From assembly GCF_009014635.1 (NCBI RefSeq), contig NZ_BKCF01000003.1:1-64000 (forward strand): 64,000 bases of DNA, written 5' to 3'. A program made the translations under genes and the position numbers. The first letter of the stretch is position 1; each line of letters starts with the position of its first letter. The notes under the pieces are model-generated. The model searched no databases. It was not told where the DNA came from and saw only the letters and a program-made list of their open reading frames with translations. Below are positions 36,459-44,797 of this stretch, piece by piece. This DNA comes from Patiriisocius marinistellae (GTDB lineage: Bacteria; Bacteroidota; Bacteroidia; Flavobacteriales; Flavobacteriaceae).

Positions 36459-37370
36459 GTGTTAACAATTGAAAAATTTGCTGCAATCGATATAGGTTCA
36501 AATGCCATCAGGCTCTTAATAGCTACGGTAATTGAAAAGGATGGGTATGCACCACAATTTAAAAAAACATCTTTAGTACGATTGCCAATTAGGCTCGGTG
36601 CAGATGTTTTTTTACAAGGGAGGATTTCTGAAGAAAATTACAAACGTATGCTTGATGCGATGACAGCATTTAGTTTAATAATGAAAAACCATAAAGTTGT
36701 AGCATACAGGGCTTGTGCAACTTCTGCTATGCGTGAAGCTAAAAATGGTAATGATTTAGCCAAAAAACTTTTAGATACTACAGGAGTAAATATCCAAATT
36801 ATTGATGGAAATGATGAAGCTGCCATAATTGCATCAACAGATTTAAAAGAACTTATACAAGATAATAAGGTGTTTCTATATGTTGATGTAGGTGGGGGGA
36901 GTACTGAATTTACTGTATTTGCAAAGGGTAAAAGTGTGATTTCAAAATCTTTTCAGTTAGGTACAGTGCGTATCATTAATGATATGATTAGAGATACCAT
37001 CTGGGATGAAGTGAAAAGCTGGATTGTTGAAAATACAAAAGATTACAATAAGCTAGAAGTAATTGGTAGTGGTGGAAATATTAATAGCATTTATCGCTAT
37101 AGTGAAAAGAAAGTAGGCAAACCGCTTAGCTATTTCTTCTTAGCTAATTTTTACGAAAAAGTAAAAGATTTAACCTATCACGAGAGAATCTTTGAACTAC
37201 AAATGAACCCAGATAGGGCAGATGTGATTGTTCCTGCAACTAGAATATATCTCTCTGCAATGAAATGGAGCAAAGCAAAAAATATTTATGTCCCTAAAAT
37301 TGGTTTAGCTGATGGTATTGTTAAACAATTGTATAATGAGCGAAAGGCAAATACATTGGAAGTAAAATAA
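36459..37370 (+). CDS. Exopolyphosphatase, Ppx/GppA family
   Basis: A 303-residue ASKHA-fold phosphatase. The phosphate-1 loop AAIDIGSNAIRLLIA, the acidic YRACATSAMREAKNG and the phosphate-2 loop LYVDVGGGSTEFTVF are all present. It lacks the C-terminal extension of the long E. coli Ppx, so it is a short Ppx2-like form, acting on polyphosphate or on pppGpp. The start is GTG (36459), two bases after the ppk1 stop. Confidence 0.9.
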   Translation: MLTIEKFAAIDIGSNAIRLLIATVIEKDGYAPQFKKTSLVRLPIRLGADVFLQGRISEENYKRMLDAMTAFSLIMKNHKVVAYRACATSAMREAKNGNDLAKKLLDTTGVNIQIIDGNDEAAIIASTDLKELIQDNKVFLYVDVGGGSTEFTVFAKGKSVISKSFQLGTVRIINDMIRDTIWDEVKSWIVENTKDYNKLEVIGSGGNINSIYRYSEKKVGKPLSYFFLANFYEKVKDLTYHERIFELQMNPDRADVIVPATRIYLSAMKWSKAKNIYVPKIGLADGIVKQLYNERKANTLEVK

Positions 37371-37517
37371 AATTGGAGAGAATCTTAATTTTAAGAGTAT
37401 TAGTTTCAACTTTTTGATAGATGTTTTAATGAAGATGAGGGTTTTATACTTGTTGATAAAATAGAGGTAAGAGTTTGAATTAAACATTACAAATTTTAAT
37501 CAATAACGTCACATGTA

Positions 37518-38129
37518 CTACCCATGAATACTCCCACCTGTGCTTAGCCCTTTCATAACCTCAGCTTCATATTCTAATAGTGATTGCCATTTTTTATCTA
37601 CTTCGTCACGTTCACCATATTGTCTTGCAAAACCTAAAAACATAGTATAATGACCTGCTTCGCTTATCATAAGGTTACGATAAAATTTAGCCAATTCTTT
37701 ATCTTGTAATTCTTCACTTAATAATCTAAAACGTTCACAACTTCTAGCTTCAATAAGTGCAGCAATTAGTAACCTGTGAACTAACTGAGTAGTTCGACTA
37801 CCTCCTTTAGGGAAAAATTTTAAAAGCGCAATTACATATTCATCTTTACGGTCGCGCCCCATGACCCAGCCTCTTTCAATAATTTTATCATGGACTAATT
37901 TAAAGTGACTAATTTCTTCTTTTACAAGTAACACCATTTCTTGTACAAGCTCAGTATATTCTGGAAACGAAACTATCAATGAAATAGCTGTGGAAGTAGC
38001 TTTTTGTTCACAATAGGCATGGTCTGTTAAAATTTCTTCTACATTTTTCTCTACAATATTTACCCATCGTGGGTCTGTAGGTAATTTTAAACCTAGCATT
38101 TTTATTGGGTCTGTTGACATTTGTGACAT
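37518..38129 (-). CDS. miaE: tRNA-(ms2io6A)-hydroxylase
   Basis: A 203-residue ferritin-fold diiron enzyme hydroxylating the isopentenyl group of ms2i6A at position 37 of tRNA. Diiron ligands can be seen in HAYCEQKATSTAIS (Glu), VKEEISHFKLVHD (ExxH), ALIEARSCERF (Glu) and ISEAGHYTMFLGF (ExxH). Length normal. Monocistronic; convergent with the ppx gene. Confidence 0.92.
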   Translation of the reverse strand: MSQMSTDPIKMLGLKLPTDPRWVNIVEKNVEEILTDHAYCEQKATSTAISLIVSFPEYTELVQEMVLLVKEEISHFKLVHDKIIERGWVMGRDRKDEYVIALLKFFPKGGSRTTQLVHRLLIAALIEARSCERFRLLSEELQDKELAKFYRNLMISEAGHYTMFLGFARQYGERDEVDKKWQSLLEYEAEVMKGLSTGGSIHG

Positions 38130-38227
38130 ACTTGATAAAAATTGTTAGTTAAATTAATATAGGCTCTCTCTTTAGATTTATTTATTGAAATTAAAATACA
38201 TCTAATTTAAATACAATACTCTTTTTT

Positions 38228-40240
38228 TTAAATATCGAGATCAAAGTGTTTTCTAAGTTCATCAATTAAAGGATTTTTCTCTTTTAATTTTTGAAATTTT
38301 TCAATAGGAGTGTAGGCGTATTTCTTTACTTCGGTCTCATTGACATCAATTACAAGGTCAACATTATAGTTTTTAAGTTTTTTGCGCACATAACTCATTA
38401 ATTCATACTTCTCGCGTTCCACCTCGGTTTTAATTGTGTGGTTGGGGAAAGAAAGATGAATCATTCCATCTTGTAATCTAGGAACATTCATGGATAAATG
38501 TGAAAGTAATATATGTTTCCCTTTGCCCTTTACAATTTCGGTAAACTCATTCCAAGCATTAATTAATGCTTCTTCTGTAAAATCTTCAGAAGGTAAATTC
38601 TCTTTGTCTGGTGCATTTGCAATAAAAGCCTCTTTTAGTTGATTTCTTTCTTTTATACTTTTTAGAGAAAGAGCAGATACTTTTTTTGCATTGCGTTCGG
38701 GAAGTCCTGTAGGTCTTTTTATTTCAATTTTTTGAGGTGTGTTCTCTTCCTGAATTTCATCATCAGTATTCTCTAAATCCTCTGTTGGCTCATACCCTAC
38801 GTTTTCCTCCATCGAACCACTACTCTCTATAGACTCAACTATATGTGGATTACTAGGAGCAGGTTGAATATCAATATCTAAAACAGGCTCAGCATTTGTG
38901 AGTGATTGTAATGCTTCGGCTTCATCGTCAGTTTCAACTTCTTCTTTTAAGTCTTGGTTAGATTGTTTTCGAGTTGTTTCTAAAACAGGTTCTATTTCTT
39001 TTTTCTCTACGGAAATTGGAGCTGCAGTAGCGATAATTTCAGATGGTAACCTTTCCGAAGTACTCTTAGGTCCAATTAATACATCTTCCTTTTTAGGAGG
39101 AATAATATTTGTAAAATGGGAGGGAGGAAGTACAAAGCGCTTTGAACGCTCTTGTCCTAGACTATTGGAGTTTTTTTTTTCGCCTTTGGCAGTAAGTGAT
39201 GCCAATTGCAGTAAACATAGTTCAACGAGTAAGCGCTGATTTCGACTTGTTTTAAAGCGCAAGTCACAACTGTTTGCAATTTCTATTCCTTCTATGAGAA
39301 AGTCGTGTGGTGTTTTTTGAGATTGTTCAAAATACATGGTCTTTACTTGTTCTCCCACTTCAAGCAGCTCAATAGTTGCTTGATTTTGACAAACTAATAA
39401 ATCTCTAAAATGAGATGCAAGCCCCATTACAAAGTGATGACCATCAAACCCTTTTGAAAGGATTTCATTATATGCTAACAGAACATTAGGTATATTGTTT
39501 TCTAATAATAAATCTGTAATGCTAAAATAATACGTATAATCTAATACATTTAAATTTTCTGTAACTGCCTCACGTGTAAGGTTTTTGCCTGCAAAACTTA
39601 CCACTCTGTCAAAAATAGAAAGTGCATCACGTAATGCGCCATCTGCCTTTTGTGAAATTACATGCAAGGCATCATCATCTGCAATAATCCCTTCTTGTTT
39701 TGCAACATCTGCAAGGTGGTTTTTGATATCTTGAACAGTGATGCGTCTAAAATCAAAAATTTGACAGCGAGATAAAATGGTAGGGATTATTTTATGCTTT
39801 TCTGTAGTAGCTAAAATAAAAATAGCGTGTTTAGGTGGTTCCTCAAGTGTTTTAAGAAACGCATTAAAAGCTGCAGAAGATAACATATGTACCTCATCAA
39901 TAATATATACCTTGTATTTACCCACTTGTGGTGGGATACGAACTTGGTCAATTAAATTACGAATATCGTCAACAGAATTATTTGATGCTGCGTCTAACTC
40001 AAATATGTTGAATGCAAAATCTTCATCTTTTTGCTCAGTACCATCTTGATTTATTTTTTTTGCAAGTATACGCGCACAAGTTGTTTTCCCTACACCACGT
40101 GGTCCTGTAAATAATAAAGCTTGCGCAAGATGATTATTTTCTATGGCGTTCTCTAAAGTGTTTGTAATAGCCTGTTGGCCTACTACGTCTTTAAAAACGG
40201 CAGGTCTGTACTTTCGGGCTGAGACAATAAATGGTTCCAT
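38228..40240 (-). CDS. dnaX: DNA polymerase III gamma/tau
   Basis: A 670-residue clamp-loader ATPase. Walker A is GPRGVGKTTCARILAK, Walker B is VYIIDEVHMLS, the SRC motif is TILSRCQIFDFRR and sensor 2 is GALRDALSIFDR. The zinc module usually found between Walker A and SNNSVDDIR, with four cysteines, is replaced here by KINQDGTEQKDEDFAFNIFE with no cysteine. The tau part (after about residue 370) is acidic and low complexity up to a conserved C-terminal domain (EALINAWNEFTEIVKGKG to end). No frameshift site for a separate gamma was identified. Confidence 0.95.
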   Translation of the reverse strand: MEPFIVSARKYRPAVFKDVVGQQAITNTLENAIENNHLAQALLFTGPRGVGKTTCARILAKKINQDGTEQKDEDFAFNIFELDAASNNSVDDIRNLIDQVRIPPQVGKYKVYIIDEVHMLSSAAFNAFLKTLEEPPKHAIFILATTEKHKIIPTILSRCQIFDFRRITVQDIKNHLADVAKQEGIIADDDALHVISQKADGALRDALSIFDRVVSFAGKNLTREAVTENLNVLDYTYYFSITDLLLENNIPNVLLAYNEILSKGFDGHHFVMGLASHFRDLLVCQNQATIELLEVGEQVKTMYFEQSQKTPHDFLIEGIEIANSCDLRFKTSRNQRLLVELCLLQLASLTAKGEKKNSNSLGQERSKRFVLPPSHFTNIIPPKKEDVLIGPKSTSERLPSEIIATAAPISVEKKEIEPVLETTRKQSNQDLKEEVETDDEAEALQSLTNAEPVLDIDIQPAPSNPHIVESIESSGSMEENVGYEPTEDLENTDDEIQEENTPQKIEIKRPTGLPERNAKKVSALSLKSIKERNQLKEAFIANAPDKENLPSEDFTEEALINAWNEFTEIVKGKGKHILLSHLSMNVPRLQDGMIHLSFPNHTIKTEVEREKYELMSYVRKKLKNYNVDLVIDVNETEVKKYAYTPIEKFQKLKEKNPLIDELRKHFDLDI

Positions 40241-40346
40241 AGTAGGGTAACAAATATAGGATTGTTGGTTAGTTATTTAAAAATAGCTTGGTGATATTTT
40301 TCGGTATTTATTAACATTGATGTGTAAAAAAAATCCTTTTTCTTTT

Positions 40347-40381
40347 CTTCGGAAATTTTATGTTGTTTAAAATTTCCGAAG
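40347..40381. repeat. Facing pair of the ATTTCCGAAG word
   Basis: CTTCGGAAATTTT, a ten-base loop, AAATTTCCGAAG: a near-perfect inverted repeat made of the over-represented 10-mer (40347-40356 and 40372-40381). It lies between the divergent starts of dnaX and rnpB, where a terminator has no obvious use. Confidence 0.75.
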
Positions 40382-40406
40382 TGCTTATAAAAAATTATTT
40401 TTCATG

Positions 40407-40414
40407 TAATTTTG
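40407..40414 (+). promoter_or_regulatory. Promoter -7 box of rnpB, TAATTTTG
   Basis: Fits TAnnTTTG and lies six bases before the first base of the mature RNA at 40420, the spacing expected of a start point. Confidence 0.7.
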
Positions 40415-40419
40415 CAATA

Positions 40420-40736
40420 GCAGGCCGCCTTATCGTCTTGGCATTTATGTCAAGTAGGAAAGTCCGGGCACCATAGGGAAGCATAGCGGCTAACAGCCGT
40501 CGTTGAGACAGCAATGTCTTGATAGGACAAGTGCAGCAGAAAGTATGTACAGGTAATGCTGTAGTGAAACCAGGTAAACTCTATGCGGTGAAATGTCACG
40601 TATACTGGCGCTTAAGGGTTCCCGCCCAATGCCAGAGGGTAGGCAGATAGAACGTTGCAGCAATGTAGCGTGTAGATAAATGATAAGGAATTTCTAGCAT
40701 AAGCTAGATTGAACAGAACCCGGCTTATAGGCCTGC
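40420..40736 (+). ncRNA. rnpB: RNase P RNA, bacterial class A
   Basis: Catalytic RNA of ribonuclease P, which removes tRNA 5' leaders. The ends pair perfectly: GCAGGCC at 40420-40426 and GGCCTGC at 40730-40736. The universally conserved GAAAGTCCGGGC follows near the 5' side, the internal AGGGTAGGCAGATAGAACG segment is present, and ACAGAACCCGGCTTATAGGCC lies at the 3' side. Length, about 317 bases, is right for the class. A T-rich run follows directly (CTTTTTCTTTT) and may terminate it. The last 12 bases overlap the end of the opposite-strand gene. Confidence 0.96.
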
Positions 40737-41123
40737 TTTTTCTTTTATAGCAATCATATTTTTAATCCATTTTTTTGAGCTTTCAAGATTATTGCAAATT
40801 TCCATTGGTCTTTGATAAAATTGTTTTTCAAAATTAGCAGTTGCTACACTTGAGTCGTTATAACAAATAACAGCCATGCCTATTAAATTAGGAAAATGTC
40901 CTTTTTCTAAATAGCTTGTGGGGTCAACTGTATAATCAAATTTACGATTAGAAATATATCCAAAAAGGGTGTTAGAAAAGTATTGATTGAAAATATCGTG
41001 AAAAAGTTCTCTGTGGTCTTTGTCTATAACAATACCTTCTTTTATAGTTGCTATTACGAAGAAATCGTGAATTTCGATTTGGGCAAATTCTAAATCAAAT
41101 TTTTTAAGGAGTGGGGATTCCAT
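40725..41123 (-). CDS. SpoIIAA/STAS-like hypothetical protein
   Basis: A 132-residue protein with alternating strands and helices (HDFFVIATIKEGIVIDKD, HRELFHDIFNQYF, FPNLIGMAVICYNDSS, EKQFYQRPMEICNNLES), similar in pattern to SpoIIAA-like STAS proteins of Bacteroidota. Function unknown. Its last four codons and stop are read from the complement of the 3' end of rnpB, so the RNase P RNA terminus and this C-terminus constrain each other. Confidence 0.75.
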   Translation of the reverse strand: MESPLLKKFDLEFAQIEIHDFFVIATIKEGIVIDKDHRELFHDIFNQYFSNTLFGYISNRKFDYTVDPTSYLEKGHFPNLIGMAVICYNDSSVATANFEKQFYQRPMEICNNLESSKKWIKNMIAIKEKAGL

Positions 41124-41155
41124 AAAATGAGGTTTGTGGTTTGTGTTTTAACTAA

Positions 41156-41701
41156 TCACATTTCTGTTTTCCCAAAGAAACTAAAAACCGAACCTCCATA
41201 TCTTCGTGCTTCGGTAAAGCCTGTTATTTGGGACAAATCATTGTGCTTAGTGTGCTCAATAATAACAAAACCATCTGTCTTTAACAAGCCTCTTTCAAAG
41301 ATTATTTCAACCATTTTTCCTAACTTCTGAATATCAAAATCATAGGGTGGATCCGCAAAAACAACGTCAAATATGTCTCTTGTAGTCTCTAAAAACTTAT
41401 ATACATCAGCCTTAGCTGTTTGTATTGTAAAGTCTAATTCTTTTGCAGTTTCTGAAATATATTTTACACAACCATAATGACTATCAACAGCTGTTATTTG
41501 TTCACATCCACGTGATGCAAACTCGTAGCTAATATTCCCAGTACCTGAAAAAAGGTCTAGCAATTTTATTTCATGAAATGCAATGCGATGATTTAGTATG
41601 TTAAAGAGTGCTTCTTTTGCAAAATCTGTAGTGGGCCTAACTGGTAAGCTTTTAGGTGCTGTAAGTCGTTTTCCTTTATGTGAACCTGAGATTATGCGCA
41701 T
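41156..41701 (-). CDS. rsmD: 16S rRNA m2G966 methyltransferase
   Basis: A 181-residue SAM-dependent methyltransferase acting on the 30S subunit. The N-terminus MRIISGSHKGKRLTAPKSLPVRPTTD is diagnostic. The SAM loop is LDLFSGTGNISYEFASRG and the catalytic motif is FADPPYDF. Its start overlaps the stop of the DUF3822 gene by one base, so the two are coupled. Confidence 0.95.
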   Translation of the reverse strand: MRIISGSHKGKRLTAPKSLPVRPTTDFAKEALFNILNHRIAFHEIKLLDLFSGTGNISYEFASRGCEQITAVDSHYGCVKYISETAKELDFTIQTAKADVYKFLETTRDIFDVVFADPPYDFDIQKLGKMVEIIFERGLLKTDGFVIIEHTKHNDLSQITGFTEARRYGGSVFSFFGKTEM

Positions 41702-42519
41702 TAATTAAAGCTTTTTAACAATAGATGGCGGTGAGCCGGTTGACCGTCAATGAATATTGTTTTTGTTTTTAAATCAGTAAAATTAATAGTACGTACGTAG
41801 TTGTATAGTAATTTATATGTGGCATCCTCTTCTGAAATATAACCACTCAAAAATAAAGGTGTTTCCTCTGGGTTTATTGCATTTTGTTCAAAGCAAAAAA
41901 GAATATAGTATATAAAATCCTCTGGAGTTCTATAATCAAATGTATTACATAATATTAATTTACCATTCTTAGTAATGATCATTGTAAATATGTTTTGATA
42001 AACATCTATATGCACATTTAAATCTGCTGAGAATGTTTCAGAACCTAGTACGTGTTTTAAAAGTAACGTTGTTGTATGATGGTATTCAAAACTTCCATAT
42101 GTTTCAAAAAAATAATTACTAATATTTACATATGGTACATATACAACTACAATATCATGAGCTTGAAGTGAATCATTAGCAATAAAATCTGTAATTAAAA
42201 TTTTTGAATTAAACTTAAGATATTCTACGGCTTTAGTTTCATCAAATAGAGGGGTAGGAACAACCGTTGAAATATTATTATTGAAGATTAAATTTACTTC
42301 GGTAATATTTTCGGTTACATTTAAATTATTATCAATAAGATCTTTTATCTTATGTAATGCCTCTTCTGGTGAAATTGGGGATTTGTGTAATATTTCAGAA
42401 AAGAAAACCACTGCATTAGTAACAATAGATGTCACTAAAAAAGAATGTCCGGTCAAAGAAATTTGAACGGACAATCTGTTGTTATGTTTTAATATGTCGT
42501 TAGTCTTTAACTGTGTCAT
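41701..42519 (-). CDS. DUF3822 family protein
   Basis: A 272-residue protein of the DUF3822 family, found almost only in Bacteroidota and predicted to have an actin/Hsp70-like fold. Visible segments: LSVQISLTGHSFLVTS, EVNLIFNNNISTVVPTPLFD, HIDVYQNIFTMIITKNGKLILCNTFDY, and LLYNYVRTINFTDL. It is nearly always next to rsmD, as here, but the functional link is unknown. The ATG at 42519 (MTQLKTND) is preferred over 42552 because it gives the usual N-terminus. It overlaps the upstream gene by 20 bases. Confidence 0.85.
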   Translation of the reverse strand: MTQLKTNDILKHNNRLSVQISLTGHSFLVTSIVTNAVVFFSEILHKSPISPEEALHKIKDLIDNNLNVTENITEVNLIFNNNISTVVPTPLFDETKAVEYLKFNSKILITDFIANDSLQAHDIVVVYVPYVNISNYFFETYGSFEYHHTTTLLLKHVLGSETFSADLNVHIDVYQNIFTMIITKNGKLILCNTFDYRTPEDFIYYILFCFEQNAINPEETPLFLSGYISEEDATYKLLYNYVRTINFTDLKTKTIFIDGQPAHRHLLLKSFN

Positions 42520-43168
42520 ATATTTTTGGCCAGTTACCAGATGTGTCAACATTATCTAAAGATCCAACTTTAATTGTAGGTCCATTAACACCTTCAACAG
42601 ATACTACCTGCTTTTCTTGTTGTAATAAATCTTTATTCATATCATGTAATATTACATCTTTTTCAACTTTCGCTTCAAAGGCTGCATATTTAACATCGTT
42701 TTTAAATACATGCCCAGCTTTCATATCAAAATTTTTGTCAACCCCCTCAACAGGAATTTTCATCATAGTTTTGTAACGATTAGAGTTTTTAAAGAGTGAA
42801 TCTTTTACAGGGGTATATCCTAGTGTGTCAACTAAAACATCTTCGAGTATATATCCACCCGTCATAGCGTCTAGTCCATAGGCTCTATTTTTCTTTTGAT
42901 CTGCATAACTTGTGTCTCTACGTTGAATGTTTGCAAATTGTCCAACTTCAATAAAGTTAATTAAACTATCAAAATCTCCAGTAAATTTACCATTGATTTC
43001 TTTGTAAGCTAATTGTGAAACTTGAATGTCTTTCAAACTTCTAATTACTTTTTCATAACGTGCATCACGTTCTTCATTAAATTTTACGGGACCAATAATA
43101 GAATTATATAATTGATATCCAAGAAATGCGATTAATGCCAAAAGAACAACCTGTAAGATTATTTTCAT
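42500..43168 (-). CDS. Membrane-anchored periplasmic protein of unknown function
   Basis: A 222-residue protein with one N-terminal membrane segment (IILQVVLLALIAFLGYQLY) and a charged periplasmic part (ERDARYEKVIRSLKDIQVSQLAYKEINGKFTGDFDSL), which recalls the N-terminal helix of pilin-like subunits of type II secretion. The similarity is only in pattern. No methylation motif of a prepilin is seen. It is the first gene of a likely three-gene unit with DUF3822 and rsmD. Confidence 0.72.
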   Translation of the reverse strand: MKIILQVVLLALIAFLGYQLYNSIIGPVKFNEERDARYEKVIRSLKDIQVSQLAYKEINGKFTGDFDSLINFIEVGQFANIQRRDTSYADQKKNRAYGLDAMTGGYILEDVLVDTLGYTPVKDSLFKNSNRYKTMMKIPVEGVDKNFDMKAGHVFKNDVKYAAFEAKVEKDVILHDMNKDLLQQEKQVVSVEGVNGPTIKVGSLDNVDTSGNWPKIYDTVKD

Positions 43169-43294
43169 TATTTAGTACCTTTTAAATTTTTATTCAGTTA
43201 TTGGTCTCTCGCAAATCTACAATTTTTTTTTGTTCGTAAAACTATATTCTTAAAAAATCAACGCATCTTTAACCCCGCAAATGCACTTTAATTT

Positions 43295-44725
43295 ATGGAT
43301 GTTTCACATTTTTATAGTTTACTTAAAAGCGATTTCCCTCATACTACTACTGCAAAACAAGACATTGCGTTGCAATTATTAGCAAAATTTGTCTTGAGCA
43401 AGAAAAAAAATGAGGTCTTTTTATTAAAAGGATATGCGGGTACAGGTAAAACTACAACAACAGGAACTCTTGTAAAAAACCTATGGAAGGCTAAAATGAG
43501 TTCAGTTTTATTAGCACCTACAGGTAGAGCAGCAAAAGTTATTAGTAATTATGCTAATCAAGAGGCATTTACTATTCATAAAAAAATATATTATCCTAAA
43601 GCAAAAAAAGGTGGAGGAGTAAGTTTTACTCTTCAAAAAAATAAACACCGTAATGCTATTTTTATGGTAGATGAAGCATCTATGATTCCAGATATTAATC
43701 AAGACGCAAAACTTTTTGAGAATGGATCTTTATTACAAGACTTAATGGAGTTTGTTCATAGCGGTCATAATTGTAAACTATTATTAATAGGGGATACTGC
43801 TCAATTACCACCAGTAAAGCTAGATGTTAGTCCAGCACTTGATAGACGTACCTTAGAAGATTCATTTAATAAAAAGGTTATTGAAATTGAATTAGATGAT
43901 GTAGTTCGTCAAAAGCTAGACAGTGGTATTTTAGTAAACGCCACGAGATTAAGAGAAACGTTAAATGAAGGGATTTTTGATAGGTTTAAATTTAGTGGAG
44001 TTCAATTTCCTGATGTAATTCAACCAGAGGACGGTATGGCGATTATGGATGCGTTACAAGAGCATTACAATAATGATAGAAGTGACGATACCGTATTAAT
44101 TGTACGTTCTAATAAACGAGCAAATTTGTATAATCAAAGCATACGAACCCGCATTTTAGATCAAGAAGATGAACTTTCTGCAGGTGACAGATTAATGGTT
44201 GTTAAAAATAACTATCATTGGGTTTCTAGTGAAAGTGATGCAGGATTTATTGCTAATGGAGATATTGTAGAAGTTTTAGAAATTTTTAGATTTGTTGAGT
44301 TGTATGGTTTTCGCTTTGCGGAAGTAAAAGTACAAATGGCAGATTATCCAAGAATGAAAGCTTTTGAAACAGTACTTTTATTAGATACTCTTACTTCCCA
44401 AACTCCATCTTTAACGTACGATGAATCAAATAAATTATACCAAGAAGTCATGAAAGATTATGATCATGAAACATCTAAGTATAAAAAGTTTATGGCTGTT
44501 AAAAAGAACCGTTACTTTAATGCCTTGCAAGTAAAATTTTCTTATGCTATTACCTGTCATAAAAGCCAAGGAGGGCAGTGGGCTAATGTATTTGTGGAGC
44601 AGCCTTATTTACCTAATGGTGTTGATAAAGATTATTTACGTTGGTTGTACACAGCAATTACACGCGCACAAGACAAGTTATATTTAATTGGTTTTAAGGA
44701 AGACTTTTTTGAGGAAGTTGGTTAA
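43295..44725 (+). CDS. RecD-like DNA helicase
   Basis: A 476-residue superfamily 1 helicase of the RecD2/Pif1 type. Motif I is LLKGYAGTGKTTTTGTLVKN, motif II is AIFMVDEASMI, motif III is LLLIGDTAQLPPV, and the C-terminal UvrD_C_2 motif is FSYAITCHKSQGGQWANVFVE with WLYTAITRAQDKLYLIG. It is shorter than RecD and lacks a RecBC context, so it works outside the RecBCD complex. Single gene. Confidence 0.9.
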   Translation: MDVSHFYSLLKSDFPHTTTAKQDIALQLLAKFVLSKKKNEVFLLKGYAGTGKTTTTGTLVKNLWKAKMSSVLLAPTGRAAKVISNYANQEAFTIHKKIYYPKAKKGGGVSFTLQKNKHRNAIFMVDEASMIPDINQDAKLFENGSLLQDLMEFVHSGHNCKLLLIGDTAQLPPVKLDVSPALDRRTLEDSFNKKVIEIELDDVVRQKLDSGILVNATRLRETLNEGIFDRFKFSGVQFPDVIQPEDGMAIMDALQEHYNNDRSDDTVLIVRSNKRANLYNQSIRTRILDQEDELSAGDRLMVVKNNYHWVSSESDAGFIANGDIVEVLEIFRFVELYGFRFAEVKVQMADYPRMKAFETVLLLDTLTSQTPSLTYDESNKLYQEVMKDYDHETSKYKKFMAVKKNRYFNALQVKFSYAITCHKSQGGQWANVFVEQPYLPNGVDKDYLRWLYTAITRAQDKLYLIGFKEDFFEEVG

Positions 44726-44797
44726 TTTTACATAGATAGTAAATTATTAAAAGAAGTTACATTACTTCTGAAATATTAAATAAACAGCACAATAGAT

